A stretch of DNA of 64,000 bases from Arthrobacter sp. ISL-85. GTDB taxonomy: Bacteria; Actinomycetota; Actinomycetes; Actinomycetales; Micrococcaceae. The translations under genes and the position numbers were made by a program. The notes below the pieces were generated by a model, which was given only the letters and a program-made list of their open reading frames with translations, was not told the DNA's origin and did not search any database. This document shows, one piece after another, positions 9,185 through 16,949 of this stretch. The stretch spans positions 62,001 through 126,000 of the forward strand of contig NZ_JAGGPQ010000024.1 of assembly GCF_018613675.1 (NCBI RefSeq), read 5' to 3'. How positions within the stretch are numbered: the stretch's first letter is position 1; the number at the start of each line of letters is the position of its first letter.

Positions 9185-9250
9185 TGCTCCACGCTACGGC
9201 GCTAGGGTTGAAACAGAACAGAGCAATATTCCAAGGAGCTACTTCCACCC

Positions 9251-9934
9251 ATGGTCAACATGTTGTCCATCCTTCCCCCTGCCACCAGCCAGCAGAGTGG
9301 CGTGAGCATCCCGGGCATCGTGATCAGCCTCGGCGTAGGCGTCGCCGTCTGGCTCGTGGCCACCTTCATCATTTCCCGCATCACCAAGCGGGTGGCCTCG
9401 GGAAGCAACTTTTTTAAGAAGCCCACCTTCAAATGGGCGGCTCCGGCTTTCCGCGCCCTGGACCACGAACGGCGTGTCCAGCGTGCGGAGACCATCGGTT
9501 CGCTGCTGAACAGCGTGGTCGGCGTGCTGGTGGTAATCATCACCGGCATGTACGTCCTGCAGAACCTGGACATCAACATCGCCCCGCTGTTGACCAGCGT
9601 GGGCATCCTGGGCGTGGCCATCGGCTTCGGCGCCCAGCAGCTGATCCGTGATTTCCTGGCCGGGATCTTCATCACCATTGAAGACCAGTACGGAATCGGC
9701 GACGTTATCGAAACCAGCGAGGTGGTGGGCGTCGTGGAGTCCATGGGACTTCGGATCACCCGCGTCCGCTCGGACGACGGCGCCATCTGGTACCTGCGCA
9801 ATGGCGAGATCCTGCGCGTGGGCAACCGGTCGCAGGGGCGTTACGTTCCGCTGCATGAGTCCGGCGACGGGACTACCGACCAGGGCTCGGCGCACGTCGA
9901 GACCAAGAAGACTGACCAGAAAGCCGGTGACTAG
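9251..9934 (+). CDS. Small-conductance mechanosensitive ion channel, MscS family
   Basis: Opens under membrane tension to release solutes after osmotic downshock. One N-terminal helix (IPGIVISLGVGVAVWLVATF) is followed by a second near residue 95-115 and the pore helix LLTSVGILGVAIGFGAQQLIRDFLAGIFI, the family signature. The beta domain after it begins EDQYGIGDVIE. At 227 residues it is a short form that lacks most of the C-terminal cage domain, ending in a charged tail. The truncated haemoglobin gene starts one base after the stop codon. Confidence 0.92.
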   Translation: MVNMLSILPPATSQQSGVSIPGIVISLGVGVAVWLVATFIISRITKRVASGSNFFKKPTFKWAAPAFRALDHERRVQRAETIGSLLNSVVGVLVVIITGMYVLQNLDINIAPLLTSVGILGVAIGFGAQQLIRDFLAGIFITIEDQYGIGDVIETSEVVGVVESMGLRITRVRSDDGAIWYLRNGEILRVGNRSQGRYVPLHESGDGTTDQGSAHVETKKTDQKAGD

Positions 9935-9935
9935 C

Positions 9936-10394
9936 ATGTCGCTTCCGATTGAGCCGCGCCCCGGGCAGCGGCCCCAGTTGATGCAGAACGACCCCTTCAG
10001 CAAGCCGTCCTACACCGACAGCTTCTACAACGCTGTGGGCGGCCACGACACCTTCGTGAAGCTCATCGATGTCTTCTACGACGGCGTGGCCACCGATCCC
10101 CTGCTGCGGCCGATGTATCCGGAAGAGGACCTGGCCCCGGCGAAGCGCCGCTTCCTGATGTTCCTCGAGCAGTACTGGGGCGGGCCCACAACCTATGGCG
10201 AAGAGCGCGGCCACCCGCGCCTGCGCATCCGGCACATGCCCTTCAAAGTCACGCCGGAGGCAAAAGACCGGTGGCTGTTCCACATGCGAACCGCCGTGGA
10301 CGCCCTGGAACTGCCGCCGCTCCACGAGGAAACATTGTGGGACTACATGGAGCGGGCCGCCCTGTCCATGGTGAACAGCCCTTCCGGGGCCTGA
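9936..10394 (+). CDS. glbO: Group II truncated haemoglobin (trHbO)
   Basis: A small haem protein of the 2-over-2 globin fold implicated in oxygen or nitric-oxide chemistry. The core DSFYNAVGGHDTFVKLIDVFYDGVATDPLLRPMYPEEDL corresponds to the A-C helices, FLEQYWGGPTTYGEERGHPRLRIRHMPF contains the distal Tyr, the CD-loop glycines and the proximal His, and the conserved Trp of group II lies in KDRWLFHM. Length is 152 residues from the ATG at 9936. It is one base downstream of the MscS gene and probably co-transcribed. Alternative start Met at residue 16 (MQNDPF). Confidence 0.92.
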   Translation: MSLPIEPRPGQRPQLMQNDPFSKPSYTDSFYNAVGGHDTFVKLIDVFYDGVATDPLLRPMYPEEDLAPAKRRFLMFLEQYWGGPTTYGEERGHPRLRIRHMPFKVTPEAKDRWLFHMRTAVDALELPPLHEETLWDYMERAALSMVNSPSGA

Positions 10395-10437
10395 GCCGCT
10401 TTCCCGCCGGCGCTAACGGGGCTGCGGCACCCTGCTC

Positions 10438-11103
10438 CTAAAGCAGGCCGTTGCCGGTCCGTGCCAGGACGTGGCCACGGGGTCCCGTGAGCCGGAACCA
10501 GCGGCCCGCCCGGTAAAGCTTCTGGTCGCCGTCACCCAGGAACCCCAGCGCGAAGGCTGCGAAAGCCGCGCCGGCGGGCAGGCCGGCGTCGTCCATTTCC
10601 CGCCCCCACACCGCGGCCCGTGCGTTGTTGACAATAAGGGCACCAGGCTTGTCCGGCACGATGCCCGCCACCTCCGCGATGCCCGCTTCGGCCGCAGCGC
10701 GCAAGCGGGCGTCGCTGACGGACCCCAGCAGTTCCCATCCGCCCCGTGGGGCGCCTACTCCGGTCCAGGACTCGGTGACGGTGGTTGGCGGAAGCGGCAA
10801 CTCGACGTCGCCCTCCCCCGCACGTGCCAGCCGGTCCAGCACGGATGACAACGCAACTGTGACGTCTGTCCCGGACGGTTCCGCCAGCGCCATGGTGCGC
10901 AGGCCCAGGATTGTGGGAGTCGATTCGCCCAGCAGCCTGGGCCGCAGCACGCAAACGTACGCGGCAAGGACGGAGCCGGCGGCCTGGAGGCGGATGGCAC
11001 CGTCGTCAATGGCTTTGGCCCGGGTGGCAAACGTCCTCAGGTCGGCGAGATCCCTGGGATCAGCGAAACGGAAGGACGAGGTAAGAAGTTCAGACACATC
11101 CAA
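10438..11103 (-). CDS. Conserved-looking hypothetical protein
   Basis: I do not recognise this 221-residue protein. It begins MDVSELLTSSFRFADPRDLADLRTF and has no obvious membrane segment. It is rich in Ala, Leu and Gly. Its C-terminal third (PGALIVNNARAAVWGREMDDAGLPAGAAFAAFALGFLGDG) is low in charged residues but not a clear helix pair. Reading-frame length, start codon and coding bias fit a real gene. It is divergent from tesB, with 58 bases between the two starts. Confidence 0.6.
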   Translation of the reverse strand: MDVSELLTSSFRFADPRDLADLRTFATRAKAIDDGAIRLQAAGSVLAAYVCVLRPRLLGESTPTILGLRTMALAEPSGTDVTVALSSVLDRLARAGEGDVELPLPPTTVTESWTGVGAPRGGWELLGSVSDARLRAAAEAGIAEVAGIVPDKPGALIVNNARAAVWGREMDDAGLPAGAAFAAFALGFLGDGDQKLYRAGRWFRLTGPRGHVLARTGNGLL

Positions 11104-11161
11104 AACACTACCGGCTGCACTCCGGTTGAGCGGTTCCCGGGGCGCCGTCTAGAGTCGGACC

Positions 11162-12082
11162 ATGACTGAAGCCGAAGCCGGACTGCTGGCACCGCCAAGT
11201 GGCGACCCCACCTCATCGCTGATCGAACTGCTGGACCTTGGTGAGCTTGAGGGGGCCCGGACGGATGAGGACATTTTCCTTGGCCCCTCGCAGCAGCAGC
11301 CGCACCACAGGGTATTCGGCGGCCAGGTGCTGGCACAGTCGCTCGTCGCGGCCACCAGGACGGTGGAGCCGGAGCGGTTTGTCCACTCCATGCACGGCTA
11401 CTTCCTGCGGCCTGGTGACGCCAACAAGCCCATCACGTTCGGCGTGCAGCGGCTGCGCGACGGGCGGTCTTTCTCCGCCAGGCGCGTCCACGCTTACCAG
11501 GACGGCGTGCCCATCCTGTCCATGATTGCCTCCTTCCAGGGCGAGGACGAAGGGATTGACCACGCCTCGGCCATGCCGGCCGGAATCCCGGACCCTGAAT
11601 CCCTCCCCAGCACGGCTGATCTGCTGGGGAAGTTCGACCATCCCGTGGCACGGCACTGGGCGTATGAGCGGCCCTTCGACATTAGGCATGTCGAACCGGC
11701 GCTGTACGTATCGGCGGAAGGGCCGCGGGAGGCCCGCAACGCCGTCTGGATGAAGACCTTCGGTCCGATGCCTGACACCCCCAACCTCCACCGGGCTGCA
11801 CTGGCCTATGCCAGCGATTACACGCTGCTCGAATCCATCCTTCGGCGTCATGGCCTGAGCTGGACCACACCGGGCATGAACGTTGCCAGCCTCGACCACG
11901 CCATGTGGTGGCACCGGCCCACGCGTGTGGATGAATGGCTGCTCTATGTCCAGGAGTCCCCGAGCGCCCATGGCGCACGGGGACTGGCAACCGGCAAGAT
12001 CTTCAACCGCGAGGGCCAGCATGTGGCCTCGGTTGCACAGGAGGGAATGGTTCGTATCCCGACGGCACCCGACGCACCGTAG
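11162..12082 (+). CDS. tesB: Acyl-CoA thioesterase II
   Basis: Hydrolyses medium- and long-chain acyl-CoA to free fatty acid and CoA. The double hot-dog fold is recognised by HHRVFGGQVLAQSLVAATRTV near residue 45-65, then SMHGYFLRPGD and SFSARRVHAYQDG in the first domain, and by SLDHAMWWHRPTRVDEWLLYVQESPSAHGARGLATGKIFNREG in the second, which carries the Asp and Gln-type catalytic positions. The 306 residues match the family. A strong hairpin follows the stop codon. Confidence 0.92.
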   Translation: MTEAEAGLLAPPSGDPTSSLIELLDLGELEGARTDEDIFLGPSQQQPHHRVFGGQVLAQSLVAATRTVEPERFVHSMHGYFLRPGDANKPITFGVQRLRDGRSFSARRVHAYQDGVPILSMIASFQGEDEGIDHASAMPAGIPDPESLPSTADLLGKFDHPVARHWAYERPFDIRHVEPALYVSAEGPREARNAVWMKTFGPMPDTPNLHRAALAYASDYTLLESILRRHGLSWTTPGMNVASLDHAMWWHRPTRVDEWLLYVQESPSAHGARGLATGKIFNREGQHVASVAQEGMVRIPTAPDAP

Positions 12083-12096
12083 CTTCACAGGCACGC

Positions 12097-12139
12097 AGAA
12101 GGCCGGCACCCCGGGCATTGCCAGGGGCGCCGGCCTTCT
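12097..12139 (+). terminator. Intrinsic terminator of tesB
   Basis: An 11-bp perfect stem, AGAAGGCCGGC with GCCGGCCTTCT, followed by TTTGTGCTG, sits between the convergent tesB and ettA genes. Confidence 0.75.
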
Positions 12140-12172
12140 TTGTGCTGTCAGCTCAGGCCGGGTTCCGCGCTG

Positions 12173-13855
12173 TTAGTCGCGGGTCAGGCGCCGGTGGGTC
12201 ACACGGTGCGGCTTTGCAGCGTCAGGGCCCAGGCGTTCCACCTTGTTCTCTTCGTAGGATTCAAAGTTTCCCTCGAACCAGTACCACTTGGAGGGGTTCT
12301 CATCGTCGCCTTCATAGGCCAGGATGTGGGTGGCCACCCGGTCCAGGAACCAGCGGTCGTGCGAGACCACCACGGCGCAGCCGGGGAACTCGAGCAGTGC
12401 GTTTTCCAGGCTGCTGAGGGTTTCGACGTCGAGGTCGTTGGTGGGTTCGTCGAGGAGCAGCAGGTTTCCGCCCTGTTTGAGGGTCAGCGCCAGGTTCAGG
12501 CGGTTCCGCTCGCCGCCGGAGAGGACGCCCGCCTTCTTCTGCTGGTCCGGGCCTTTGAAACCGAAGGCGGCCACGTAGGCGCGGGAGGGCATCTCAACGT
12601 TGCCTACCTGGATGAAGTCGAGCCCGTCTGAGACGACTTCCCACAGGGTCTTGTTGGGATCGATGCCGCCGCGGCTCTGGTCGGCGTAGGAGATCTTGAC
12701 CGAGTCACCGATCTTCAGCTCGCCGCCGTCGAGCGGTTCCAGGCCCACGATGGTCTTGAAGAGGGTGGACTTGCCCACACCGTTGGGACCAATGACCCCG
12801 ACGATGCCGTTGCGGGGCAGGGTGAAGGACAGCCCGTCGATCAGGACACGCTCGTCGAAGCCCTTCTGGAGGTTCCTGGCCTCCAGGACCAGGCCACCGA
12901 GGCGCGGTCCCGGCGGAATCTGGATTTCCTCAAAATCAAGCTTGCGGGTGCGGTCCGCTTCCGCTGCCATTTCCTCGTAACGGGCCAGGCGGGCCTTCGA
13001 TTTGGTCTGCCGGCCTTTGGCGTTGGAGCGGACCCAGTCGAGTTCCTCGGCGAGGCGCTTGGCCTGCTTGGCGTCCTTCTTGCCCTGGATCTCGAGGCGC
13101 GCGCGCTTCTTCTCCAGGTAAGTGGAGTAGTTGCCTTCGTACGGGTACAGGTGCCCGCGGTCCACTTCGGCGATCCATTCCGCCACGTGGTCCAGGAAGT
13201 AACGGTCGTGGGTGACGGCGAGGACGGCACCGGGGTAGCTGGACAGGTGCTGCTCGAGCCACAGTACGCTCTCGGCGTCCAGGTGGTTGGTGGGCTCGTC
13301 CAGGAGCAGCAGGTCCGGCTTCTGGAGGAGGAGCTTGCAGAGCGCCACGCGGCGGCGTTCACCACCGGAAAGGTTGGTGACGTCGGCATCGGCCGGCGGG
13401 CAGCGAAGGGCGTCCATGGCCTGCTCCAACTGGGAATCAAGGTCCCAGGCGTCCGCGGCGTCAATGGCTTCCTGCAGTTTGCCCATTTCGTCGAGGAGGG
13501 TGTCGTAGTCCGCGTCGGGGCTGGCCATCTCCTCGGAGATCTCGTTGAATCGCTGGATCTTGCCGTAGATCTCGCCCACGCCTTCCTGGACGTTGCCCAG
13601 GACTGTCTTTTCCTCATTGAGGGGCGGTTCCTGGAGCAGGATGCCCACGCTGTAGCCCGGGCTGAGCCGTGCCTCACCGTTGGAGGGCGTGTCGAGCCCG
13701 GCCATGATCTTGAGGATGGTGGACTTACCGGCACCGTTTGGGCCCACAACACCAATCTTGGCGCCCGGGAAGAAGGACATGCTTACGTCATCAAGAATGA
13801 GTTTTTCGCCAACAGCCTTACGGGCCTTGGTCATTGTGTAGATAAATTCCGCCAT
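12173..13855 (-). CDS. ettA: Energy-dependent translational throttle protein EttA (ABC-F ATPase)
   Basis: A soluble ABC-F protein that binds the ribosomal E site and gates translation according to ATP level. Two ATPase domains are complete: GPNGAGKST with LSGGERRRVALCKLLL in the first and GPNGVGKST with LSGGERNRLNLALTL in the second, each followed by a Walker B ending DEPTNHLDAES or DEPTNDLDVET. The linker between them is basic (KSKARLARYEEM). Start at 13855 gives MAEFIYTMTKARKAVG, the usual EttA opening, and 560 residues. The in-frame extension upstream has no family similarity. Confidence 0.95.
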   Translation of the reverse strand: MAEFIYTMTKARKAVGEKLILDDVSMSFFPGAKIGVVGPNGAGKSTILKIMAGLDTPSNGEARLSPGYSVGILLQEPPLNEEKTVLGNVQEGVGEIYGKIQRFNEISEEMASPDADYDTLLDEMGKLQEAIDAADAWDLDSQLEQAMDALRCPPADADVTNLSGGERRRVALCKLLLQKPDLLLLDEPTNHLDAESVLWLEQHLSSYPGAVLAVTHDRYFLDHVAEWIAEVDRGHLYPYEGNYSTYLEKKRARLEIQGKKDAKQAKRLAEELDWVRSNAKGRQTKSKARLARYEEMAAEADRTRKLDFEEIQIPPGPRLGGLVLEARNLQKGFDERVLIDGLSFTLPRNGIVGVIGPNGVGKSTLFKTIVGLEPLDGGELKIGDSVKISYADQSRGGIDPNKTLWEVVSDGLDFIQVGNVEMPSRAYVAAFGFKGPDQQKKAGVLSGGERNRLNLALTLKQGGNLLLLDEPTNDLDVETLSSLENALLEFPGCAVVVSHDRWFLDRVATHILAYEGDDENPSKWYWFEGNFESYEENKVERLGPDAAKPHRVTHRRLTRD

Positions 13856-13916
13856 GGTCTCAAATCTAGTGGGTTGGCGGGCAGATCTCACATTTGCAGC
13901 CGGAACGCCAGCGGGA

Positions 13917-14477
13917 TCAGGAGCCCACGAAGCACTTGCCGCTGGCCAGGACCGGAAGGACAGTGACGGTCACTGCACCCTCGCGCACTTGGCCGATGAC
14001 GCAGTCCCTGCCCTGCAGCACTGCAGCCTCGATGGCGTCCGCCTCCAGCCCGGTGGGTGTCCGGCTTTGCGAGACCTGAAGCACGGCCGGCGCGATGCCC
14101 GCGCCTGTCAGGGCGTCGGTGACCTGGGCCGTGGCAGGTTTTGGTGTTCCAGCTGCCAGTTTGGCGAGAGTGTCCGTTACGGTCCGCTTCACGGTTTCGG
14201 TGGCTGCGGCATCTGCCGCTGCACCGCCTGGGCTGTTGGCCGGCGTTGCCCCGCCGGGCGCACTGTTTTGCGGGGCTGGATCCGAGGCCCAGGCCGCCGC
14301 TTCCGGCGTTGAAGGCGCTGCCGTTGTTGGCGGCAAGGATCCTGCACCGCTGCCCTCAACCACCGGTTTGCCAGTGGAAGAACCGGCAGCACACCCTGAC
14401 AAGAGGGTGGCCAGGAACGCGCAAGTCAACGCTGCACCGGCACGGTTATTCAGCCGGCGGTAAGGGGTGGGAGGCAT
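13917..14477 (-). CDS. Secreted lipoprotein of unknown function
   Basis: The first 34 residues are a lipoprotein signal peptide: RRLNNR, hydrophobic AGAALTCAFLATLLS, then the lipobox LSGC with the lipidated Cys. A Ser/Ala/Pro-rich linker of about 70 residues follows. The conserved C-terminal part (VTDALTGAGIAPAVLQVSQSRTPTGLEADAIEAAVLQGRDCVIGQVREG then VTVTVLPVLASGKCFVG) holds two cysteines that could form a disulphide. I believe this resembles the actinobacterial DUF6993 domain, but that is from memory. Function unknown. Start at 14477 places the lipobox correctly. Confidence 0.75.
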   Translation of the reverse strand: MPPTPYRRLNNRAGAALTCAFLATLLSGCAAGSSTGKPVVEGSGAGSLPPTTAAPSTPEAAAWASDPAPQNSAPGGATPANSPGGAAADAAATETVKRTVTDTLAKLAAGTPKPATAQVTDALTGAGIAPAVLQVSQSRTPTGLEADAIEAAVLQGRDCVIGQVREGAVTVTVLPVLASGKCFVGS

Positions 14478-14567
14478 GGTGCCATTCTGCCATGGGGCCC
14501 GGATGCCGCGCCCTGCAGGACCGGTAGCGCAGGTCAACTCATTCCCGGCAAGGGACAAACATCTGTT

Positions 14568-14613
14568 GGCGGACGGACGGAGGGCGGCCGGGGGTGCCGC
14601 CAATCCGTCCGCC
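14568..14613 (-). terminator. Hairpin downstream of ssb
   Basis: GGCGGACGGA and TCCGTCCGCC form a 10-bp outer stem around a smaller GC-rich inner stem, 40 bases after the ssb stop codon. No T-run, so it may act with Rho or as an mRNA 3' end. Confidence 0.4.
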
Positions 14614-14652
14614 CGGGACTGAACAGGAACGCTGATACCTGATGCGTGTTTC

Positions 14653-15204
14653 CTAGACTTCGGCGAGTTCCCCCGTTTCGAGGTCAAGGGAGGCGAGCGC
14701 GCCGTCGCTGTCCTCAATAACGACAGCGGCATGGCCGTGGTCTTCGGGGTGTTCGTCCCGGCGGTCCTCGGGATCGTCCGGGCCCTGGTCCAATCCGGGG
14801 TCCTCGTCGGCGGCCGGCGGCTGCTCCACGAGGGAAAGGGCAGGCCTGGACGCGGTGCGGATGAAGTTGGCCGACCCAAAGGTAAGATCGTGCCCCACGG
14901 CTTCGGCATCGATGATGGTGGAGTGATAGACCCGCCCCTCTCTTTCCCAGGTGTGGATCTTCAGCTTGCCAACCACGATGACTGGCTGGCCTTTCCTGAT
15001 GCTGCAGCCAAGGGTTCCGGCAAGGCTGCGGTAGCCCTGCACGGTGAACCAGTTGGTGTGGCCGTCACCCCAGGTTTTGGATTCCCGGTCGAAGCGGCGG
15101 GTGGTGGATCCGAGCCGGAAGGAGGCTGTTGCCACTCCTCCCGGCGTGGTGGAACTCGTGATCTCGGTGGCTACGAAGCCCCGGATGGTGATCGTTTCGC
15201 TCAT
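14653..15204 (-). CDS. ssb: Single-stranded DNA-binding protein, second-type actinobacterial paralogue
   Basis: Binds single-stranded DNA through an OB fold. MSETITIRGFVATEITSSTTPGGVATASFRLGS, then WFTVQGYRSLAGTLGCSIRKGQPVIVVGKLKIHTWEREG and an acidic linker are all recognisable. The C-terminus ends DLETGELAEV and lacks the acidic DDDIPF-type tip by which replicative SSBs recruit partner proteins, and the gene is not beside rpsF or rpsR. It is therefore likely an accessory SSB, comparable to SsbB of actinobacteria, rather than the essential copy. The ATG at 15204 is chosen because the upstream extension has no similarity. Confidence 0.85.
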   Translation of the reverse strand: MSETITIRGFVATEITSSTTPGGVATASFRLGSTTRRFDRESKTWGDGHTNWFTVQGYRSLAGTLGCSIRKGQPVIVVGKLKIHTWEREGRVYHSTIIDAEAVGHDLTFGSANFIRTASRPALSLVEQPPAADEDPGLDQGPDDPEDRRDEHPEDHGHAAVVIEDSDGALASLDLETGELAEV

Positions 15205-15411
15205 GTCTACGTCCTGTCTGGATGGTGTCGCCTGTAGCAGGCATGACCAGCATCGCGCTGGATGCAACCTGGCAGGAGGCGTGGGTTTCCGTATGTGGAC
15301 AACAGGCGCCGGCACGGCGCGTGTGGAGGAGCAGTGGAGTCCGAATGACGCCGCCGGCATCCCGGGCAATGTAAACTTTTTGTGGCGCCGGCCTGCAGGC
15401 CGGAAGCCGAT

Positions 15412-15484
15412 GCCTCAGTAGCTCAGGGGATAGAGCAGCGGCCTTCTAATCCGCCGGTCGGGGGTTCGATTCCCTCCTGGGGCA
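15412..15484 (+). tRNA. tRNA-Arg (anticodon TCT)
   Basis: Acceptor GCCTCAG pairs with CTGGGGC (one G-T), D arm GCTC/GAGC, anticodon loop CTTCTAA with anticodon TCT, T arm GGGGGTTCGATTCCCTC. One anticodon-stem position (C with T) is mismatched next to the loop. Reads AGA. Confidence 0.92.
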
Positions 15485-15534
15485 CGTTGTGGTGAGTCGA
15501 GACATCCTTCACGGATGAGTCGGGTCATCGGTAA

Positions 15535-15558
15535 CACCCCGGTCTTCGGACCGGGGTG
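15535..15558. terminator. UUCG-capped hairpin between tRNA-Arg and xylR
   Basis: CACCCCGGTC-TTCG-GACCGGGGTG is a perfect 10-bp stem with the very stable TTCG tetraloop. It lies between a plus-strand tRNA and the 3' end of the minus-strand xylR, so it can serve both transcripts. There is no T-run on either side. Confidence 0.5.
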
Positions 15559-15573
15559 CGTCCGCTCCCGCAA

Positions 15574-16803
15574 TTACGCGTGCAGCCGGTGCGGGGCTTC
15601 CACCAGGGACCGGATCACGCTGCCGGCAGCCCCCAGCAGGGCACCAAACTCCCCCACCGCGGACACTGTTACGTGCTCCGACGCATACTTGCCCGGCGCA
15701 TATTTGTGCAGGCTGTTCAGCAACGGGGCACGCAGCCACGGCTCAAGGACCGCGAAGTGGCCGCCCAGTACCACCGAATCGATGTCCACCACCCGCGCCG
15801 TTGAGGCGAGTGCCATCCCCAGGCAGTAGCCCGCACGTTCCACGGCGGATACGGCTTTGGGTACCCCGGACTCCAGCGCCCGCAGGAGCGCGGACATGGT
15901 GGCAGAGCGTGAACCCCCTTCCGGGGCCAGGCCTGCAGCGGAGAAAATTGCGTCCTGGCCAGCCACCGTCTCCAGGCAGCCCGTCCCCCCACAGGAACAG
16001 TGCCCGCCGTCAGGGTCCACCACGATGTGTCCCACTTCGCCCGCATGGCCTCCGGGTCCCGTGAACAACTCTGAACCGATGACAATCCCGCCGCCGACGC
16101 CCACCTCCCCGGAGACGAAGAGGAAGTTTGATGCCCCGTCCGGCCGGTGCCGCAGTTCCGCCAGGGCCGCGGCATTGGCCTCGTTGAACAGCTCAACCCC
16201 CAGTGCAGCCTCGGGCAACAGGGCGTCGAGGTCGAGGTAAACATTGACCCAGCCCAGGTTGGGAGCAGTAAGCACCCGCGCCCCGGCCGGGTCCACCAGC
16301 CCAGGCACCGCCAGGCCGCCGCCCAGGATCTCCACACCCTGCTCCCCCGCCGTACTCCGCACCCTGGCAGCCAGGACTGCGAGCGCTGCAAGCACCGGCA
16401 TGTCCTGGCTGTTCCGGTTGTCGCGCTCCTGCAGCTCGCGGAGCAGCACTGTTCCGGCCAGGTCAACCACTGCCGCGGAGATGTAGTCGACGTTGATCTC
16501 CATTCCCATGACCGCACGGCTGGGGCTCAGCTCCAGCCCTACGCCTGGCCGGCCACGCCCCTGTGGGTTCAGGCCGATTTCGCGGATGATCCCGGCGTCC
16601 AGGAGGTCAAGCACCAGGCTGGACACCGATGCCTTGGTCAGGCCAGTGGCCCCGGCAACCTGGGCGCGGCTGGGATGAGTGCCGGGCGGAAACTCGGCGA
16701 TCGCACCCAGGACCAGGGCAAGGTTGCTGCGCCGGACATCCCCCACGCTTCCGGGGGCTGCTCCTCCCGGTCCCGCCAATGCAGGCGCCGGCATCACCAT
16801 CAC
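15574..16803 (-). CDS. xylR: ROK family transcriptional regulator, probable xylose repressor XylR
   Basis: A DNA-binding repressor released by xylose in the best-known relatives. Residues about 25-85 form a winged helix (HPSRAQVAGATGLTKASVSSLVLDLLDAGII). The ROK sugar-kinase-like domain follows with GGGLAVPGLVDP, the GEVGVGGGIVIG motif and GHAGEVGHIVVDPDGGHCSCGGTGCLE, whose His and three Cys bind zinc. It is divergent from xylA-xylB, and a TAGTT/AACTA-type inverted repeat overlaps the xylA promoter. GTG at 16803 has GGAGG six bases upstream; the ATG one codon later is equally possible. Assignment to xylose rests on the adjacent genes. Confidence 0.88.
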   Translation of the reverse strand: MMVMPAPALAGPGGAAPGSVGDVRRSNLALVLGAIAEFPPGTHPSRAQVAGATGLTKASVSSLVLDLLDAGIIREIGLNPQGRGRPGVGLELSPSRAVMGMEINVDYISAAVVDLAGTVLLRELQERDNRNSQDMPVLAALAVLAARVRSTAGEQGVEILGGGLAVPGLVDPAGARVLTAPNLGWVNVYLDLDALLPEAALGVELFNEANAAALAELRHRPDGASNFLFVSGEVGVGGGIVIGSELFTGPGGHAGEVGHIVVDPDGGHCSCGGTGCLETVAGQDAIFSAAGLAPEGGSRSATMSALLRALESGVPKAVSAVERAGYCLGMALASTARVVDIDSVVLGGHFAVLEPWLRAPLLNSLHKYAPGKYASEHVTVSAVGEFGALLGAAGSVIRSLVEAPHRLHA

Positions 16804-16861
16804 AAAGCTCCTCCGTCAGACGCTTCCGCCAAATTTTTCCAGCTGTCTCCGAGCTGGACTA

Positions 16862-16891
16862 TTGACCCCACCCTACGTCCGCTCATATAGT
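16862..16891 (+). promoter_or_regulatory. Putative xylA promoter
   Basis: A -35 TTGACC at 16862-16867 and a -10 TATAGT at 16886-16891 are separated by 18 bases. Transcription would begin near 16898, inside the operator, 52 bases before the xylA start. Confidence 0.65.
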
Positions 16892-16906
16892 TCAGGCAAT
16901 GAACTA
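16888..16906. promoter_or_regulatory. Candidate XylR operator
   Basis: TAGTTCA and TGAACTA are perfect 7-base inverted arms separated by GGCAA. The outer TAGTT...AACTA matches the style of known ROK-type xyl operators. The site overlaps the -10 element and the predicted start of transcription, the right place for repression. Confidence 0.7.
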
Positions 16907-16949
16907 AAGCTTCGCAATCCCGCGGGGCACCCGATCGCAAGGACGCATC

